This document shows, piece after piece, positions 34,226 through 43,038 of a stretch of DNA of 64,000 nucleotides. The position numbers and the translations under genes were made by a program. The DNA is from Simiduia curdlanivorans. GTDB taxonomy: Bacteria > Pseudomonadota > Gammaproteobacteria > Pseudomonadales > Cellvibrionaceae. The notes below the pieces were generated by a model. It ran no database searches, was not told the origin of the DNA, and saw only the letters and a program-made list of their open reading frames with translations. The stretch spans positions 186,001 through 250,000 of the forward strand of contig NZ_JAUFQG010000006.1 in assembly GCF_030409605.1 (NCBI RefSeq). The letters run 5' to 3'. Each line of letters begins with the position of its first letter. Within the stretch, counting starts at the first letter, position 1.

Positions 34226-35557
34226 ATGTCAGACAAAATTGCTATTGTTGGTGCTGGAATAATCGGAATTTGTACGGCGCTTAGGGCCTTGGAAGCCGGC
34301 CACCAAGTCACCTTAATAGACCCGCAAGAACCCGGCAGCGGCTGCTCAGCCGGCAACGCGGGTCACTTTGCCACCGAGCAAGTCTTCCCGCTGGCCGATC
34401 CCGCGCTATTGACTCAAATACCCGCCATGCTTCTAAACCCGCATGGCCCCTTGGCCATTCGCCCGCGTTATTTCGTAAAAGTACTGCCTTGGTTGTGGCG
34501 ATTTATCTGGCAAATGGTCAGCACAAAACGCCGAACCAACACCAAAGTGCTGCGCACACTCTGTGAAGCTGCCCTACCCGCATGGTGCAGTTTGTTACAC
34601 CTATACGATCTAGAGCACCATCTGATTCTTAATGGCAGCCTGCTAGTTTTTGAAACAACGCCACTAAAAGAGATTCAAATGCTGCAGCGTCACTATCAAC
34701 AGGAAGGCGTGGAAGTCAGCTTGTTAAACCGGCAAGACCTGGAAAAGCTGGAACCAGAACTTTCTAACACCGTGTCCCATGCACTTTTTTTTGAACGCGT
34801 TGGCCACACCGCAAACCCACTCGCACTTAGCCAAGCACTTTATAGAAAATTTATTGAACTCGGCGGAAGCTATCTACAGGAAAAAGTAACCGCCCTAACC
34901 TTGCACCAAGCTCAATGGCAAGTAAATCTGGAAGCCAGTCAGTGCTGCACGCAGAAGCCCACATCATGCTTTGATACAATCGTTCTATGTGCCGGCGCTC
35001 ACAGTAAACAGCTGTGTGGTCAACTAGGTTACTCGGTGCCTCTTGAGGCAGAGCGAGGCTATCACCTGAATTGTGTAACGAAACACTTGCCTCAAAGACC
35101 CATCGCATCTTATGAACGCAAGTTTATTATGACGCCCATGAGCATGGGTTTACGCCTAGCGGGCACAGTAGAATTCGCGGGCGTAGGTGCCAAACCTAAC
35201 CCGAAACGGGCCGACGGATTTTATCAACACGGTTGTGCGCTTTGGCCTCGCCTTGTGCAAATACAAGACCCGAGAGTGGAACAAAATCGCTGGATGGGCC
35301 ACAGGCCAAGCCTGCCCGATTCGCTGCCGGTTATTTCCGCTGCGCGAGAGAAAAATCTATACTTCAATTTTGGCCATCAACACTTGGGTTTAACCCTAGC
35401 GGCAATTAGCGCGGAACATGTCATGCAACTGGTAGGCGCAAATAACAGCCAGCAGCTCGATCAAAAGCAGGACCAGAATCAGGAGCAAAACCTAGATAAC
35501 AACCAAAGCCATTGGCCCGGTGCACCGGCACTGTCGATTCTACGCTTTCATAAATAA
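34226..35557 (+). CDS. DadA-like FAD oxidoreductase, probable D-hydroxyproline dehydrogenase
   Basis: A 443-residue flavoprotein of the DAO / D-amino-acid dehydrogenase family. The FAD loop I-V-G-A-G-I-I-G-I-C-T-A starts near residue 6, and the conserved C-S-A-G-N-A-G-H segment is near 41-48, as in DadA. The C-terminal G-H-Q-H-L-G-L-T-L end of the domain is intact. Given the divergent epimerase and deaminase genes, oxidation of cis-4-hydroxy-D-proline to 1-pyrroline-4-hydroxy-2-carboxylate is likely. ATG 34226 is preferred (GAGA upstream); an earlier ATG at 34142 would read through the operator. The last residues are a Gln/Asn-rich tail of unknown role. Confidence 0.87.
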   Translation: MSDKIAIVGAGIIGICTALRALEAGHQVTLIDPQEPGSGCSAGNAGHFATEQVFPLADPALLTQIPAMLLNPHGPLAIRPRYFVKVLPWLWRFIWQMVSTKRRTNTKVLRTLCEAALPAWCSLLHLYDLEHHLILNGSLLVFETTPLKEIQMLQRHYQQEGVEVSLLNRQDLEKLEPELSNTVSHALFFERVGHTANPLALSQALYRKFIELGGSYLQEKVTALTLHQAQWQVNLEASQCCTQKPTSCFDTIVLCAGAHSKQLCGQLGYSVPLEAERGYHLNCVTKHLPQRPIASYERKFIMTPMSMGLRLAGTVEFAGVGAKPNPKRADGFYQHGCALWPRLVQIQDPRVEQNRWMGHRPSLPDSLPVISAAREKNLYFNFGHQHLGLTLAAISAEHVMQLVGANNSQQLDQKQDQNQEQNLDNNQSHWPGAPALSILRFHK

Positions 35558-35688
35558 GCCATATTTTTTTGTTAGCGTGAATTATTGACTATTGTAAAAC
35601 TTTATCACTGCGAAGGCCGATTATGATAAAAATGCTAGCATGGGCTATTATCAACCGATACTTTCTTCCTCAGAACAAGGATGCACAG

Positions 35689-36123
35689 ATGCAACAACGC
35701 ACCAAATTAGCCGCACTTTTAATCGCGGGCGCCAGCCTCGGCGCTTGCAACAATACAGATGGTGTAGGCGATATGGCCATGAGTTTAGCTGGCGGTTATT
35801 TAGGGCAATATCAAATCACCGAAATTGAGGGTGAAGCGATACTAGCCGATAGCAAGCCTGAGCTTTCATTGAGCGAAGACGGCACAGTCTCAGGCAACAC
35901 CGGTTGTAATAATTTTTCGGGAAAATACGAGTGGGTGGGCACAGCGCTCAGCTTCGGCGACATGGCTAGCACTCGAAAAATGTGCGCACCCGCCCTGATG
36001 GGCCAAGAGCAAAAACTTTTGGGCTTACTCACCTCGGTCAAAGGTGCAAAACTCGATGGGCTCGACTTGGTGCTAACCGATGGCGCCAAAAACCCGTTGG
36101 TGCGTGCGGCCAAAATACAATAG
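35689..36123 (+). CDS. META-domain lipoprotein
   Basis: A 144-residue lipoprotein with a signal peptide ending in L-G-A-C. The mature part is a META domain (DUF306, HslJ-like), seen in I-T-E-I-E-G-E, then S-G-N-T-G-C-N-N-F-S-G-K-Y (the hallmark G-C-N motif) and M-A-S-T-R-K-M-C-A-P. Proteins of this type are linked to heat shock, novobiocin resistance and motility in different bacteria; no precise activity is known. The start at ATG 35689 has AAGGA seven bases upstream. Confidence 0.88.
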   Translation: MQQRTKLAALLIAGASLGACNNTDGVGDMAMSLAGGYLGQYQITEIEGEAILADSKPELSLSEDGTVSGNTGCNNFSGKYEWVGTALSFGDMASTRKMCAPALMGQEQKLLGLLTSVKGAKLDGLDLVLTDGAKNPLVRAAKIQ

Positions 36124-36130
36124 TAAAAAA

Positions 36131-36148
36131 GCCCCCGTTACTGGGGGC
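36131..36148 (-). terminator. Terminator hairpin after the amine oxidase-cytochrome-RidA operon
   Basis: GCCCCC-GTTACT-GGGGGC forms a strong 6-bp GC stem. In the leftward direction it is followed by six T residues, so it best serves the leftward operon that ends at 36253. It also lies just past the META lipoprotein stop. Confidence 0.75.
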
Positions 36149-36183
36149 TAATCTCAAAATCTTGGTCTAGGCACACGGTCTAT

Positions 36184-36243
36184 CCATTTGATTTATTTGA
36201 TCTATTTATTTGATTTATCCATTTGAGCAATTTATTTGGTTAT
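36184..36243. repeat. AT-rich short tandem repeat (TTGATTTA-like)
   Basis: Between the terminator and the RidA stop, the block ATTTGATTTATTTGATCTAT and its variants recur four or five times with a period of about 8-11 bases. The unit varies. No coding role is seen; it may be slippage-derived. Confidence 0.5.
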
Positions 36244-36252
36244 TTAGCTGGC

Positions 36253-36792
36253 CTATTTTTTTGATCTATAGGCAATCACTTCAATCTCCACCAACATACC
36301 CGGCACGGCCAAGCCCGCAACTTGTACGGCCGACCTCGCAGGCAAGTTGGGTTGCGCCGCAGTGCCAAAAAATTGTGTATAGGCTTTCATCATACCGCCA
36401 AAGTCCATCTGCCCGCCTTTCGCTTGGTCACCCACGAGAAACACCGTCATTTTAATCACATCGCCCATACCCAAGCCTTTGCTTTTTAACGAGGCCTCTA
36501 TCTGTTGCAACACATCCAGGCTTTGTTCCTCAGTATTGCCCCAATAGGCTGCGCTGTACTTTTCTGCTTTAGCATCCTTAGGGCCTGGCACCTTACCACT
36601 CTCGAAAATAAGGGCGCCACCGCTCACTTCCACTGCCGCTGCAATGGGAAAATTACTATTCTCTAAGGGGTAGCGCTGAACCTGATCTGCAGCGGTGGCC
36701 GTAGATACATACACCATTGAACAAATAAACGCACCTAGGGCTAGCCAGTGGAAACCAGCTGCCAATTTTGTTTGGATATTTGAAAAATTCAT
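36253..36792 (-). CDS. RidA/YjgF family protein with a signal peptide
   Basis: A 179-residue protein: a signal peptide of about 35 residues (hydrophobic F-H-W-L-A-L-G-A-F-I-C-S-M-V, cleavage near A-T-A-A), then a full RidA domain of about 130 residues. The RidA core is seen in A-L-I-F-E-S-G-K-V-P-G, L-D-V-L-Q-Q-I-E-A-S-L-K-S-K-G and the conserved arginine in L-P-A-R-S-A-V-Q-V. RidA proteins hydrolyse reactive enamines and imines and are usually cytosolic; here export is predicted. ATG 36792 has AGGAG upstream. It is third in an operon with a cytochrome and an exported amine oxidase, whose imine product it could hydrolyse. Confidence 0.87.
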   Translation of the reverse strand: MNFSNIQTKLAAGFHWLALGAFICSMVYVSTATAADQVQRYPLENSNFPIAAAVEVSGGALIFESGKVPGPKDAKAEKYSAAYWGNTEEQSLDVLQQIEASLKSKGLGMGDVIKMTVFLVGDQAKGGQMDFGGMMKAYTQFFGTAAQPNLPARSAVQVAGLAVPGMLVEIEVIAYRSKK

Positions 36793-36823
36793 GCAATCTC
36801 TCCTAAGCATCATTGATGGAAAA

Positions 36824-37516
36824 TTAAAGTGTTGATATGTAAGCCAGCAAGGCATCCAAGGTTTCATCGCTCATAGGCCAAGTGAGTGCTTGCGCCATTT
36901 GCTGACCGTAGATATCGTCAGCACTAAAGCCGCGGCGCCCTAGGCCAAATGACACCAACTGCGCTTTCAGATAGGCAAGGTTTTGGCCCGCCAAAGGCGG
37001 CGCGTGCAATATCTGTTTGCCCTGCCCTTCGCTTCCATGACAGCTTGCACAGGCGGCGAAGGCAGCCTTACCTTGATTTATTCTCTCGGCAACCAGGGTG
37101 CTTTTTTTTACCACCGAGGCCACGGGTTTCAACTGCTGCTTCACACTGAGCGCGTCAGCTATTTGCGTAGCATTTAGGGCTCGGGCCACGGATGCCATGT
37201 CATCGCTAATACTGGGCTGCTCGGCGCGCTGCCGCCAACCCTTTTGGTAGGATTGAATTTGGCCCGAGATATACCAGTCGGGTAGTATATATAGATTGGG
37301 CGAGGCCAAGATTGAATTCCCCTGCCAATTGCTGCCATGGCAAACGGCGCAATTGGGTTCACTGACATTTGGCTTCGCGCCGGCAGAAGGGTTAACCATA
37401 ACATCGGTGTCGGCATGGGAAAAACCTTGCGGCAACAAAACCAACAGCAGACAACAAAAGCGCTGAATACTCAGTTCAACACACAGGCGACGGGAAAAGC
37501 CGAACCACTTTATCAA
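36824..37516 (-). CDS. Periplasmic diheme cytochrome c (c4-like)
   Basis: A 230-residue exported cytochrome. Signal peptide at residues 10-35, then two heme sites C-A-V-C-H (56-60) and C-A-S-C-H (156-160), exactly 100 residues apart, typical of c4-like two-domain cytochromes. Distal methionines are available (such as the M of Q-Q-M-A-Q-A). The TTG start at 37516 overlaps the stop of the amine oxidase (TTGA) and has GGAG six bases upstream, so the two are tightly coupled. It probably accepts electrons from the flavoenzyme and passes them to the respiratory chain. Confidence 0.9.
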   Translation of the reverse strand: MIKWFGFSRRLCVELSIQRFCCLLLVLLPQGFSHADTDVMVNPSAGAKPNVSEPNCAVCHGSNWQGNSILASPNLYILPDWYISGQIQSYQKGWRQRAEQPSISDDMASVARALNATQIADALSVKQQLKPVASVVKKSTLVAERINQGKAAFAACASCHGSEGQGKQILHAPPLAGQNLAYLKAQLVSFGLGRRGFSADDIYGQQMAQALTWPMSDETLDALLAYISTL

Positions 37517-39084
37517 GCAATCTCCCCCTGTAATACGCGCTCTTGCACATGCGCGAGAGCGTGCCAGGCCGATCTCACCGCGCCTTCTTGCCAGCCAATC
37601 AGGGTCGCCATTTGGTCGCCCATCATATAATGCCGCCCAGCCGGTGCTTGCAGCCTTTTATAGCCTTGGTTGTAGGTTTCCTCGGTCCAGATGCTACCGC
37701 AACCTAATAAGTGATTCATTCGGTGCCAACACACGCTCACACCGGTTTCGATATGTTGGCGATAATTAGCGTGCAGCCTTTCACCTTGCTGAATAGCCAA
37801 CTCGATACGCGCACTCGGGCTCATGGCCGCAATGCGATCGACAATTTCAGGCACCCAAGAATAGGCGCCTAAGAGCACACCTTTAGCCATAAACGTGCCG
37901 TGCTCCGGATACCAAATTTGCGTGATATCCTGGTTGGTCCAACTGATACCGCCGTATATTTTGTCTTTTTCCCAAAAGCGTTCGCGCGCTTGCAAACCAA
38001 TTTTCACCAATTTACCGCGCTCCGGTAACGTTAAGGCGTGGGCGTAGTCGGCCGGAAAATTATTTTCTATGGCGTGCACCAAATGGGTGGGAATACAATT
38101 TAAACAAACGTCAGCGTTTATGGTGTGCGATTGATTATTCTGCCGATAGGTCACCCGAACACCGGCATCGGTGAGTTGAATGCGGTTGACAATGGCACCC
38201 AAGGAAACATCCGAACCTACATGCTGTAAAAAATGTGTGACAATTCGATCCATCCCACCCACTGGCGTCATCATCGCTGGGCCCTGATCTTCAATTTCTG
38301 CAAAGTGCATGGCGCCAAAGCAATACTCACTCGCCAACAGAGATTTAAAATCTAGCGGGCCTTTAAATTTTGGCAATTCTAAAATGGAAGTACTGAGACC
38401 GGTGCGCTCGCCACCACGGTACTTGCCATCCTCTTGCAACTCACCATAGGCATGTAAAAAAGCGCGCAACCGCTCTTTATCAATTTCATCGAAGGGTGCA
38501 TCTAATTGGCCGGGTGAAAGTAAAGACTTATTCATGAGCTCCGCCATAAAACCGCGCAAGCTCGCGTGGAATTCACCCAAGCGAATAGGCTTGCCATTAA
38601 AGGCTTTATCATCTTGGGCGTAGCAATTGCGATTGTAGTTACAAAAAAACTGCAGCGGTACCTGCAGCTCGCGGCAATAGTGCATAACACCAGTATGTTC
38701 TGCAGGAATACGCGCCGGGCCAGGGTTGAAATACAAGTTGGGTTGGTTGTCAAACTGGCAGATTTGTTCGCTGCCCAGTTCGTCAATGCGGTCGCCGTGA
38801 CGCAAGGTTAGATTGCGGCCACCGGCTCTATGGGAGGCCTCCAGCACCGTACAGCGATAACCAGCGCGCTTTAATTCATAAGCCGCCACCAACCCGCTGA
38901 TACCTGCGCCCAAAATCAGAACATGGGGTGCACGGCCACTGATAGGTTGCAGGTGGATAGGCGCGTGGGGTGTAACCTCGGGCGACACACCAAAGGCGCG
39001 AGCGGCATGCATCACACCCGATGCTGTGCCCATCGCTCCCGCTAACAGCAGTAAACATTGTCGCCTCGAAAATTCCCTTTCCAC
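37513..39084 (-). CDS. Exported flavin amine oxidase (Tat-type signal)
   Basis: A 523-residue flavoprotein of the amine oxidase family (PF01593), which oxidises amines or L-amino acids to imines. Residues 1-30 look like a twin-arginine signal (S-R-R-Q-C-L at 6-11, then a hydrophobic stretch and A-R-A), consistent with export of a folded FAD protein. The FAD loop I-L-G-A-G-I-S-G-L-V-A-A-Y-E is at 57-70, and A-G-G-R-N-L-T-L-R follows. The start is GTG 39084. With the overlapping cytochrome c gene it probably works as a dehydrogenase rather than an oxygen-using oxidase. The substrate is unknown. Confidence 0.85.
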   Translation of the reverse strand: MEREFSRRQCLLLLAGAMGTASGVMHAARAFGVSPEVTPHAPIHLQPISGRAPHVLILGAGISGLVAAYELKRAGYRCTVLEASHRAGGRNLTLRHGDRIDELGSEQICQFDNQPNLYFNPGPARIPAEHTGVMHYCRELQVPLQFFCNYNRNCYAQDDKAFNGKPIRLGEFHASLRGFMAELMNKSLLSPGQLDAPFDEIDKERLRAFLHAYGELQEDGKYRGGERTGLSTSILELPKFKGPLDFKSLLASEYCFGAMHFAEIEDQGPAMMTPVGGMDRIVTHFLQHVGSDVSLGAIVNRIQLTDAGVRVTYRQNNQSHTINADVCLNCIPTHLVHAIENNFPADYAHALTLPERGKLVKIGLQARERFWEKDKIYGGISWTNQDITQIWYPEHGTFMAKGVLLGAYSWVPEIVDRIAAMSPSARIELAIQQGERLHANYRQHIETGVSVCWHRMNHLLGCGSIWTEETYNQGYKRLQAPAGRHYMMGDQMATLIGWQEGAVRSAWHALAHVQERVLQGEIA

Positions 39085-39334
39085 GCGTTCCCCATAGCCA
39101 ATGCCGATTTTCCTACGATATTGAAATCATTGTTCACTTTCTACCCGCGATCCTATTATGAATCTATTATTTTGCTGTATAAATTCGCGTAGATATAACC
39201 AGAGCAATAGCCCTAATCCTTTTGCGCCGAGTGAAAATCGCCGCCACAACCGTGGTTCAAATTCAACTAAACTTGAGGGTGTCAAGTGTTTTAGCGTCAT
39301 AGAGCACGAACCCACACCACACAGATACCGCCAG

Positions 39335-40537
39335 ATGACCGCTCAATTAGTGATAACCAACATTAAGCTCGCCACGGCTTCCGACCCGAATAAGCCCTAT
39401 GGCGAAATCGCTCCTGCCGCCATTGCCGTTGCAAAAGGTAAAATTATCTGGATAGGCGCAGCCGAGGATGCCCCCAGTGCTCACACCCTCATTGATGGAA
39501 AAGACGGTTGGCTCACACCAGGGTTAATTGATTGCCATACTCATCTCATTTTCGGTGGCAATCGCGCCAATGAATTTGAATGGCGCCAGCAAGGTATTAG
39601 CTATACCGAAATATCAAACCGTGGCGGCGGCATCATGAGCACGGTACAGGCAACGCGATTGGCAACAGATAAAGACCTACTACAAAGTGCGCAAAAAAGA
39701 TTAGATGCACTCATGGCCGAAGGTGTTACCAGCTTGGAAATAAAATCTGGCTACGGGCTCAGTCTGGAACAAGAGTTAAGAATGCTGCGTTTAGCGCGAC
39801 AGCTAGAAAATCAAAACCCAGTAAAAATTGCAACCACCTTGCTGGCTGCCCATGCTCTGCCACCCGAATTCACCTCAAAAGATTTTTATATCGACCATAT
39901 CGTAAACGCTATTTTACCGGCGGCGGTGGCAGAAAATTTAGTCGATGCCGTAGACGTGTTTTGCGAAGGCGTGGGCTTTTCCGTCGCCCAGTGCGAACGG
40001 GTTTTTAAAGCCGCCACCGCCTTGGGTTTGCGCGTTAAGGGCCATGTAGAACAATTGAGCAACTTGCACGGCAGTGCACTGGTGGCAAAATACCAAGGGC
40101 TTTCCGTCGACCATATCGAATATTTATCAGACCAAGATATCGCGCTATTAAAAGCCGCAAATACGGTAGCCGTATTACTACCCGCCGCTTATTTCTTTCT
40201 CAAAGAGACCCAGCAACCACCCATCCACGCACTTAGAAAAGCCGGTGTTGCCATGGCGGTGGCGACAGATTGCAACCCGGGCACAGCGCCACAGGCTTCG
40301 CTGCTAACGGCGATGAACCAAGCGTGTGTGCTATTCGGTTTGACCCCAGAAGAAAGTTTTTATGGCGTCACTCGGCACGCCGCAAGCGCGCTTAATCTGA
40401 GCAATAAAGGCCAACTGGCCGTGGGCTTTGACGCCGATCTATTACTCTGGGATATCGAGTCGCCAGCCGAGCTAAGTTACGGTATTAATCTAGTCAAACC
40501 GATAAAGCGCTGGGTTGCCGGAGAATTACAGGCATGA
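39335..40537 (+). CDS. hutI: Imidazolonepropionase
   Basis: A 400-residue metal-dependent amidohydrolase opening 4-imidazolone-5-propionate to N-formimino-L-glutamate, third step of the Hut pathway. Metal motif D-C-H-T-H-L-I-F-G-G (about 67-76), the substrate arginine/tyrosine region and A-T-D-C-N-P-G-T-A-P near 310-319 are intact. An open upstream stretch would give 459 residues, but family length and homology favour ATG 39335, although it has no clear ribosome site. It overlaps hutG by four bases. No HutC-type palindrome is seen in 39085-39334, so control may differ from hutCUH. Confidence 0.95.
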   Translation: MTAQLVITNIKLATASDPNKPYGEIAPAAIAVAKGKIIWIGAAEDAPSAHTLIDGKDGWLTPGLIDCHTHLIFGGNRANEFEWRQQGISYTEISNRGGGIMSTVQATRLATDKDLLQSAQKRLDALMAEGVTSLEIKSGYGLSLEQELRMLRLARQLENQNPVKIATTLLAAHALPPEFTSKDFYIDHIVNAILPAAVAENLVDAVDVFCEGVGFSVAQCERVFKAATALGLRVKGHVEQLSNLHGSALVAKYQGLSVDHIEYLSDQDIALLKAANTVAVLLPAAYFFLKETQQPPIHALRKAGVAMAVATDCNPGTAPQASLLTAMNQACVLFGLTPEESFYGVTRHAASALNLSNKGQLAVGFDADLLLWDIESPAELSYGINLVKPIKRWVAGELQA

Positions 40538-41544
40538 ATTTATATCAACCCAATGATGGCAGCCAATGGACTGGGCGTATCGATGCCGAAGAGACGCGAC
40601 CGGCACTGCGCTGGCATCAAAAAATCCAATGCATAAATTTGGATCAATCCGAAACCCTGGCAAAACCGGAAGCTTACCGAGATCACCTTGCCCTACTCGG
40701 CTTTCAGTGCGACGCCGGCGTTGTGCGCAACAAAGGCCGCCCAGGCGCTGCCGAAGGGCCACAATCTCTGCGCGTTGGCCTCGCTAACGCTGCCTGTGCA
40801 GATCAACAGATCTTCGATGCTGGCGATGTCACTTGCCTCGGCGATAATTTAGAAGTGGCGCAAACGGAACTCGGCAAAAGAGTTGATCAGCTTATTACAT
40901 TAAACTTGCGACCGGTCGTGCTCGGCGGTGGCCACGAAATAGCTTGGGCGAGCTTTCAAGGTTTAATTCCCACGCTGCGGGAAAAAAAGTTGGACCTCGG
41001 TATAATCAATTTCGATGCGCATTTGGATTTGCGCACACCCTCGCCGAAAGGCTCTTCGGGTACACCCTTCCGACAAATTAACGAGTGGTGTAAAGCAAAT
41101 AACCAAGCTTTTAATTATTGTGTGCTCGGCGTTAACCCCAGCGCCAATACCCAAGCACTATTCGACTACGCCGATGAACACAGTGTGGCGTGCATGGACG
41201 ATATCGCTTTCGAAACCAACGAGCCACTGCAGACGCAAGCTTTCCTCGATCAATTTTTAAACCGCGTCGATGCGCTTTATATTACCGTGTGCTTGGATGT
41301 GTTTAACGCGGCCTTTGCGCCGGGGGTAAGCGCACCTGCGGCCTTGGGTATTAGCCCCACGAAAATGTTACACACCTTTCAACAACTACTGAAACACGCG
41401 CAACTGAAAGAAAAGCCGGTGCTACTACTCGATATAGCCGAGCTAAGCCCGCCCCACGACAGAGACGGTATTACCGCCAAGCTCGGTGCTCGGATCATTT
41501 GGCAATATCAGCAATTTTACCCTACGACAGTGGCGCCTAAGTAG
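40534..41544 (+). CDS. hutG: Formimidoylglutamase (arginase family)
   Basis: A 336-residue manganese enzyme of the ureohydrolase family that hydrolyses N-formimino-L-glutamate to glutamate and formamide, the last Hut step. Metal motifs G-G-G-H-E-I-A-W-A-S (H at about 130), N-F-D-A-H-L-D-L-R (about 163-171) and C-L-D-V-F-N-A-A-F (about 253) are all present. ATGA overlap with hutI shows translational coupling. With hutH and hutU 15 kb away, all four enzymes for histidine to glutamate are in the window. Confidence 0.95.
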   Translation: MNLYQPNDGSQWTGRIDAEETRPALRWHQKIQCINLDQSETLAKPEAYRDHLALLGFQCDAGVVRNKGRPGAAEGPQSLRVGLANAACADQQIFDAGDVTCLGDNLEVAQTELGKRVDQLITLNLRPVVLGGGHEIAWASFQGLIPTLREKKLDLGIINFDAHLDLRTPSPKGSSGTPFRQINEWCKANNQAFNYCVLGVNPSANTQALFDYADEHSVACMDDIAFETNEPLQTQAFLDQFLNRVDALYITVCLDVFNAAFAPGVSAPAALGISPTKMLHTFQQLLKHAQLKEKPVLLLDIAELSPPHDRDGITAKLGARIIWQYQQFYPTTVAPK

Positions 41545-41610
41545 ACATTCCGCGCTCGAGACAGCACACTTACGACATTCATTAAAAGCATAGCAACTAA
41601 AGAAGCCGGC

Positions 41611-43038
41611 ATGGACAGTATCAACCAATTTTTAGCCACTTCTGTGAGCGCCATTAACGACGTCTTGTGGGACTCCATTTTAGTTTACTTGCTGGTGATT
41701 GCCGGTGTTTGGTTTACGGTGCGCTTAGGTGCCGTGCAATTTCGCTTGTTTGGCCACATGTTTTCCATGATGAAGGGCTCAACGCGGTCCAATGCCGAGG
41801 GCATTTCCCCCTTTCAGGCACTCGCCACCAGCCTCGCCGCGCGCGTGGGCACGGGCAATTTAGCCGGTGTGGCTGTGGCCATTACCTTAGGCGGACCTGG
41901 TGCGGTATTTTGGATGTGGATGATTGCACTCTTGGGTATGGCCACCGGCTTCGTGGAGTCAACTCTGGGGCAGTTTTATAAAGTTAAAGATACTAACGGC
42001 GAGTTTCGCGGTGGCCCTGCCTACTATATTCAAATGGGCCTTAAGCAACGCTGGCTCGCCATCGCCTTCTCACTGTGTTTGTTATTTGGCTATGGCTTTG
42101 TCTTCTCTGCCGTTCAAGCTAACACCATTGGCGATGCGTTAAACAACGCCTACGGTATTCCCGCACTCTACAGCGGCTTAACGATGACCATCGTCGCCGG
42201 CGTCATTGTCATCGGCGGCTTGAGAGCTATTGCCCGCTTTGCCGAATTTACCGTGCCCTTTATGGGCGTCGCCTACGTCGCCATGGCGCTGTTTATTGTC
42301 GCGGTCAATATTCAGGAGGTGCCGGCAATTCTCACATTAATTGTCAGCTCGGCTTTCGGCTTGGAAGAGGCTGCTGGTGGCTTTTTAGGCGCTGCCATCA
42401 ATGGCATCAAACGCGGCCTCTACTCGAACGAAGCGGGCTCGGGTAGCGTGCCCCACGCCGCGGCCGCAGCCCAACCCTACCCCAACCATCCCGTATCTCA
42501 GGGCTTAGTGCAAATGCTGGGTGTGTTTGTCGACACCATTTTAATTTGCTCTTGCACGGCCATCATAATTCTCTTAGCGGGCGGCGGTTCAGAAGCGGGT
42601 TTGACCGGTATTCGCATTACCCAAGACGCCATGGTCAGCCATGTGGGCAATTGGGGCATGGACTTTGTGGCTATTGCCATCGTGTTTTTTTCCTTCACCT
42701 CGGTTGTGGCAAACTACGCCTATGCTGAATCCAATTTGCACGTATTTAGGCTCGACCACAAACCCGGTCGCCTCGCCTTGACCCTGGGTTACTTAGCCAT
42801 GGTGTTGTGGGGCACCATGGCACCACTGCGTACCGTGTGGAATATGGCCGATATGGCGCTCGGCTTAATGACCGTGATCAATATTATTGCCATTGCCTGG
42901 TTAACGCCTACGGTTGTCATGTTGCTGAACGATTATCAAGCGCAGCGTAAAGCCGGCAAACTGCCCGAGTACCAACTGCACAAAAATCATCAATACCAAG
43001 GTGAAACAGAACCTGGTGTCTGGAGTAAAATCGATTGA
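41611..43038 (+). CDS. AGCS family sodium:alanine/glycine symporter
   Basis: A 475-residue inner-membrane carrier with about ten helices. Family marks are G-T-G-N-L-A-G-V-A-V-A-I (about 82-93), G-G-P-G-A-V-F-W-M-W and N-G-I-K-R-G-L-Y-S-N-E-A-G-S-G-S (about 263-278). Members import alanine, glycine or related small amino acids with sodium. It lies 66 bases after hutG in the same direction and may share its transcript. Its substrate in this strain is unknown. The next gene's TTG start overlaps its stop codon. Confidence 0.92.
   Translation: MDSINQFLATSVSAINDVLWDSILVYLLVIAGVWFTVRLGAVQFRLFGHMFSMMKGSTRSNAEGISPFQALATSLAARVGTGNLAGVAVAITLGGPGAVFWMWMIALLGMATGFVESTLGQFYKVKDTNGEFRGGPAYYIQMGLKQRWLAIAFSLCLLFGYGFVFSAVQANTIGDALNNAYGIPALYSGLTMTIVAGVIVIGGLRAIARFAEFTVPFMGVAYVAMALFIVAVNIQEVPAILTLIVSSAFGLEEAAGGFLGAAINGIKRGLYSNEAGSGSVPHAAAAAQPYPNHPVSQGLVQMLGVFVDTILICSCTAIIILLAGGGSEAGLTGIRITQDAMVSHVGNWGMDFVAIAIVFFSFTSVVANYAYAESNLHVFRLDHKPGRLALTLGYLAMVLWGTMAPLRTVWNMADMALGLMTVINIIAIAWLTPTVVMLLNDYQAQRKAGKLPEYQLHKNHQYQGETEPGVWSKID

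Noticed and set aside
36253..36792. Ordinary cytosolic RidA with an upstream start artefact
   Set aside because: ATG 36792 has AGGAG and the hydrophobic stretch with A-T-A-A follows at once; the exported form is better supported.
39158..39334. 59-codon N-terminal extension of HutI
   Set aside because: The family starts near ATG 39335 and the extension is polar and unlike HutI.
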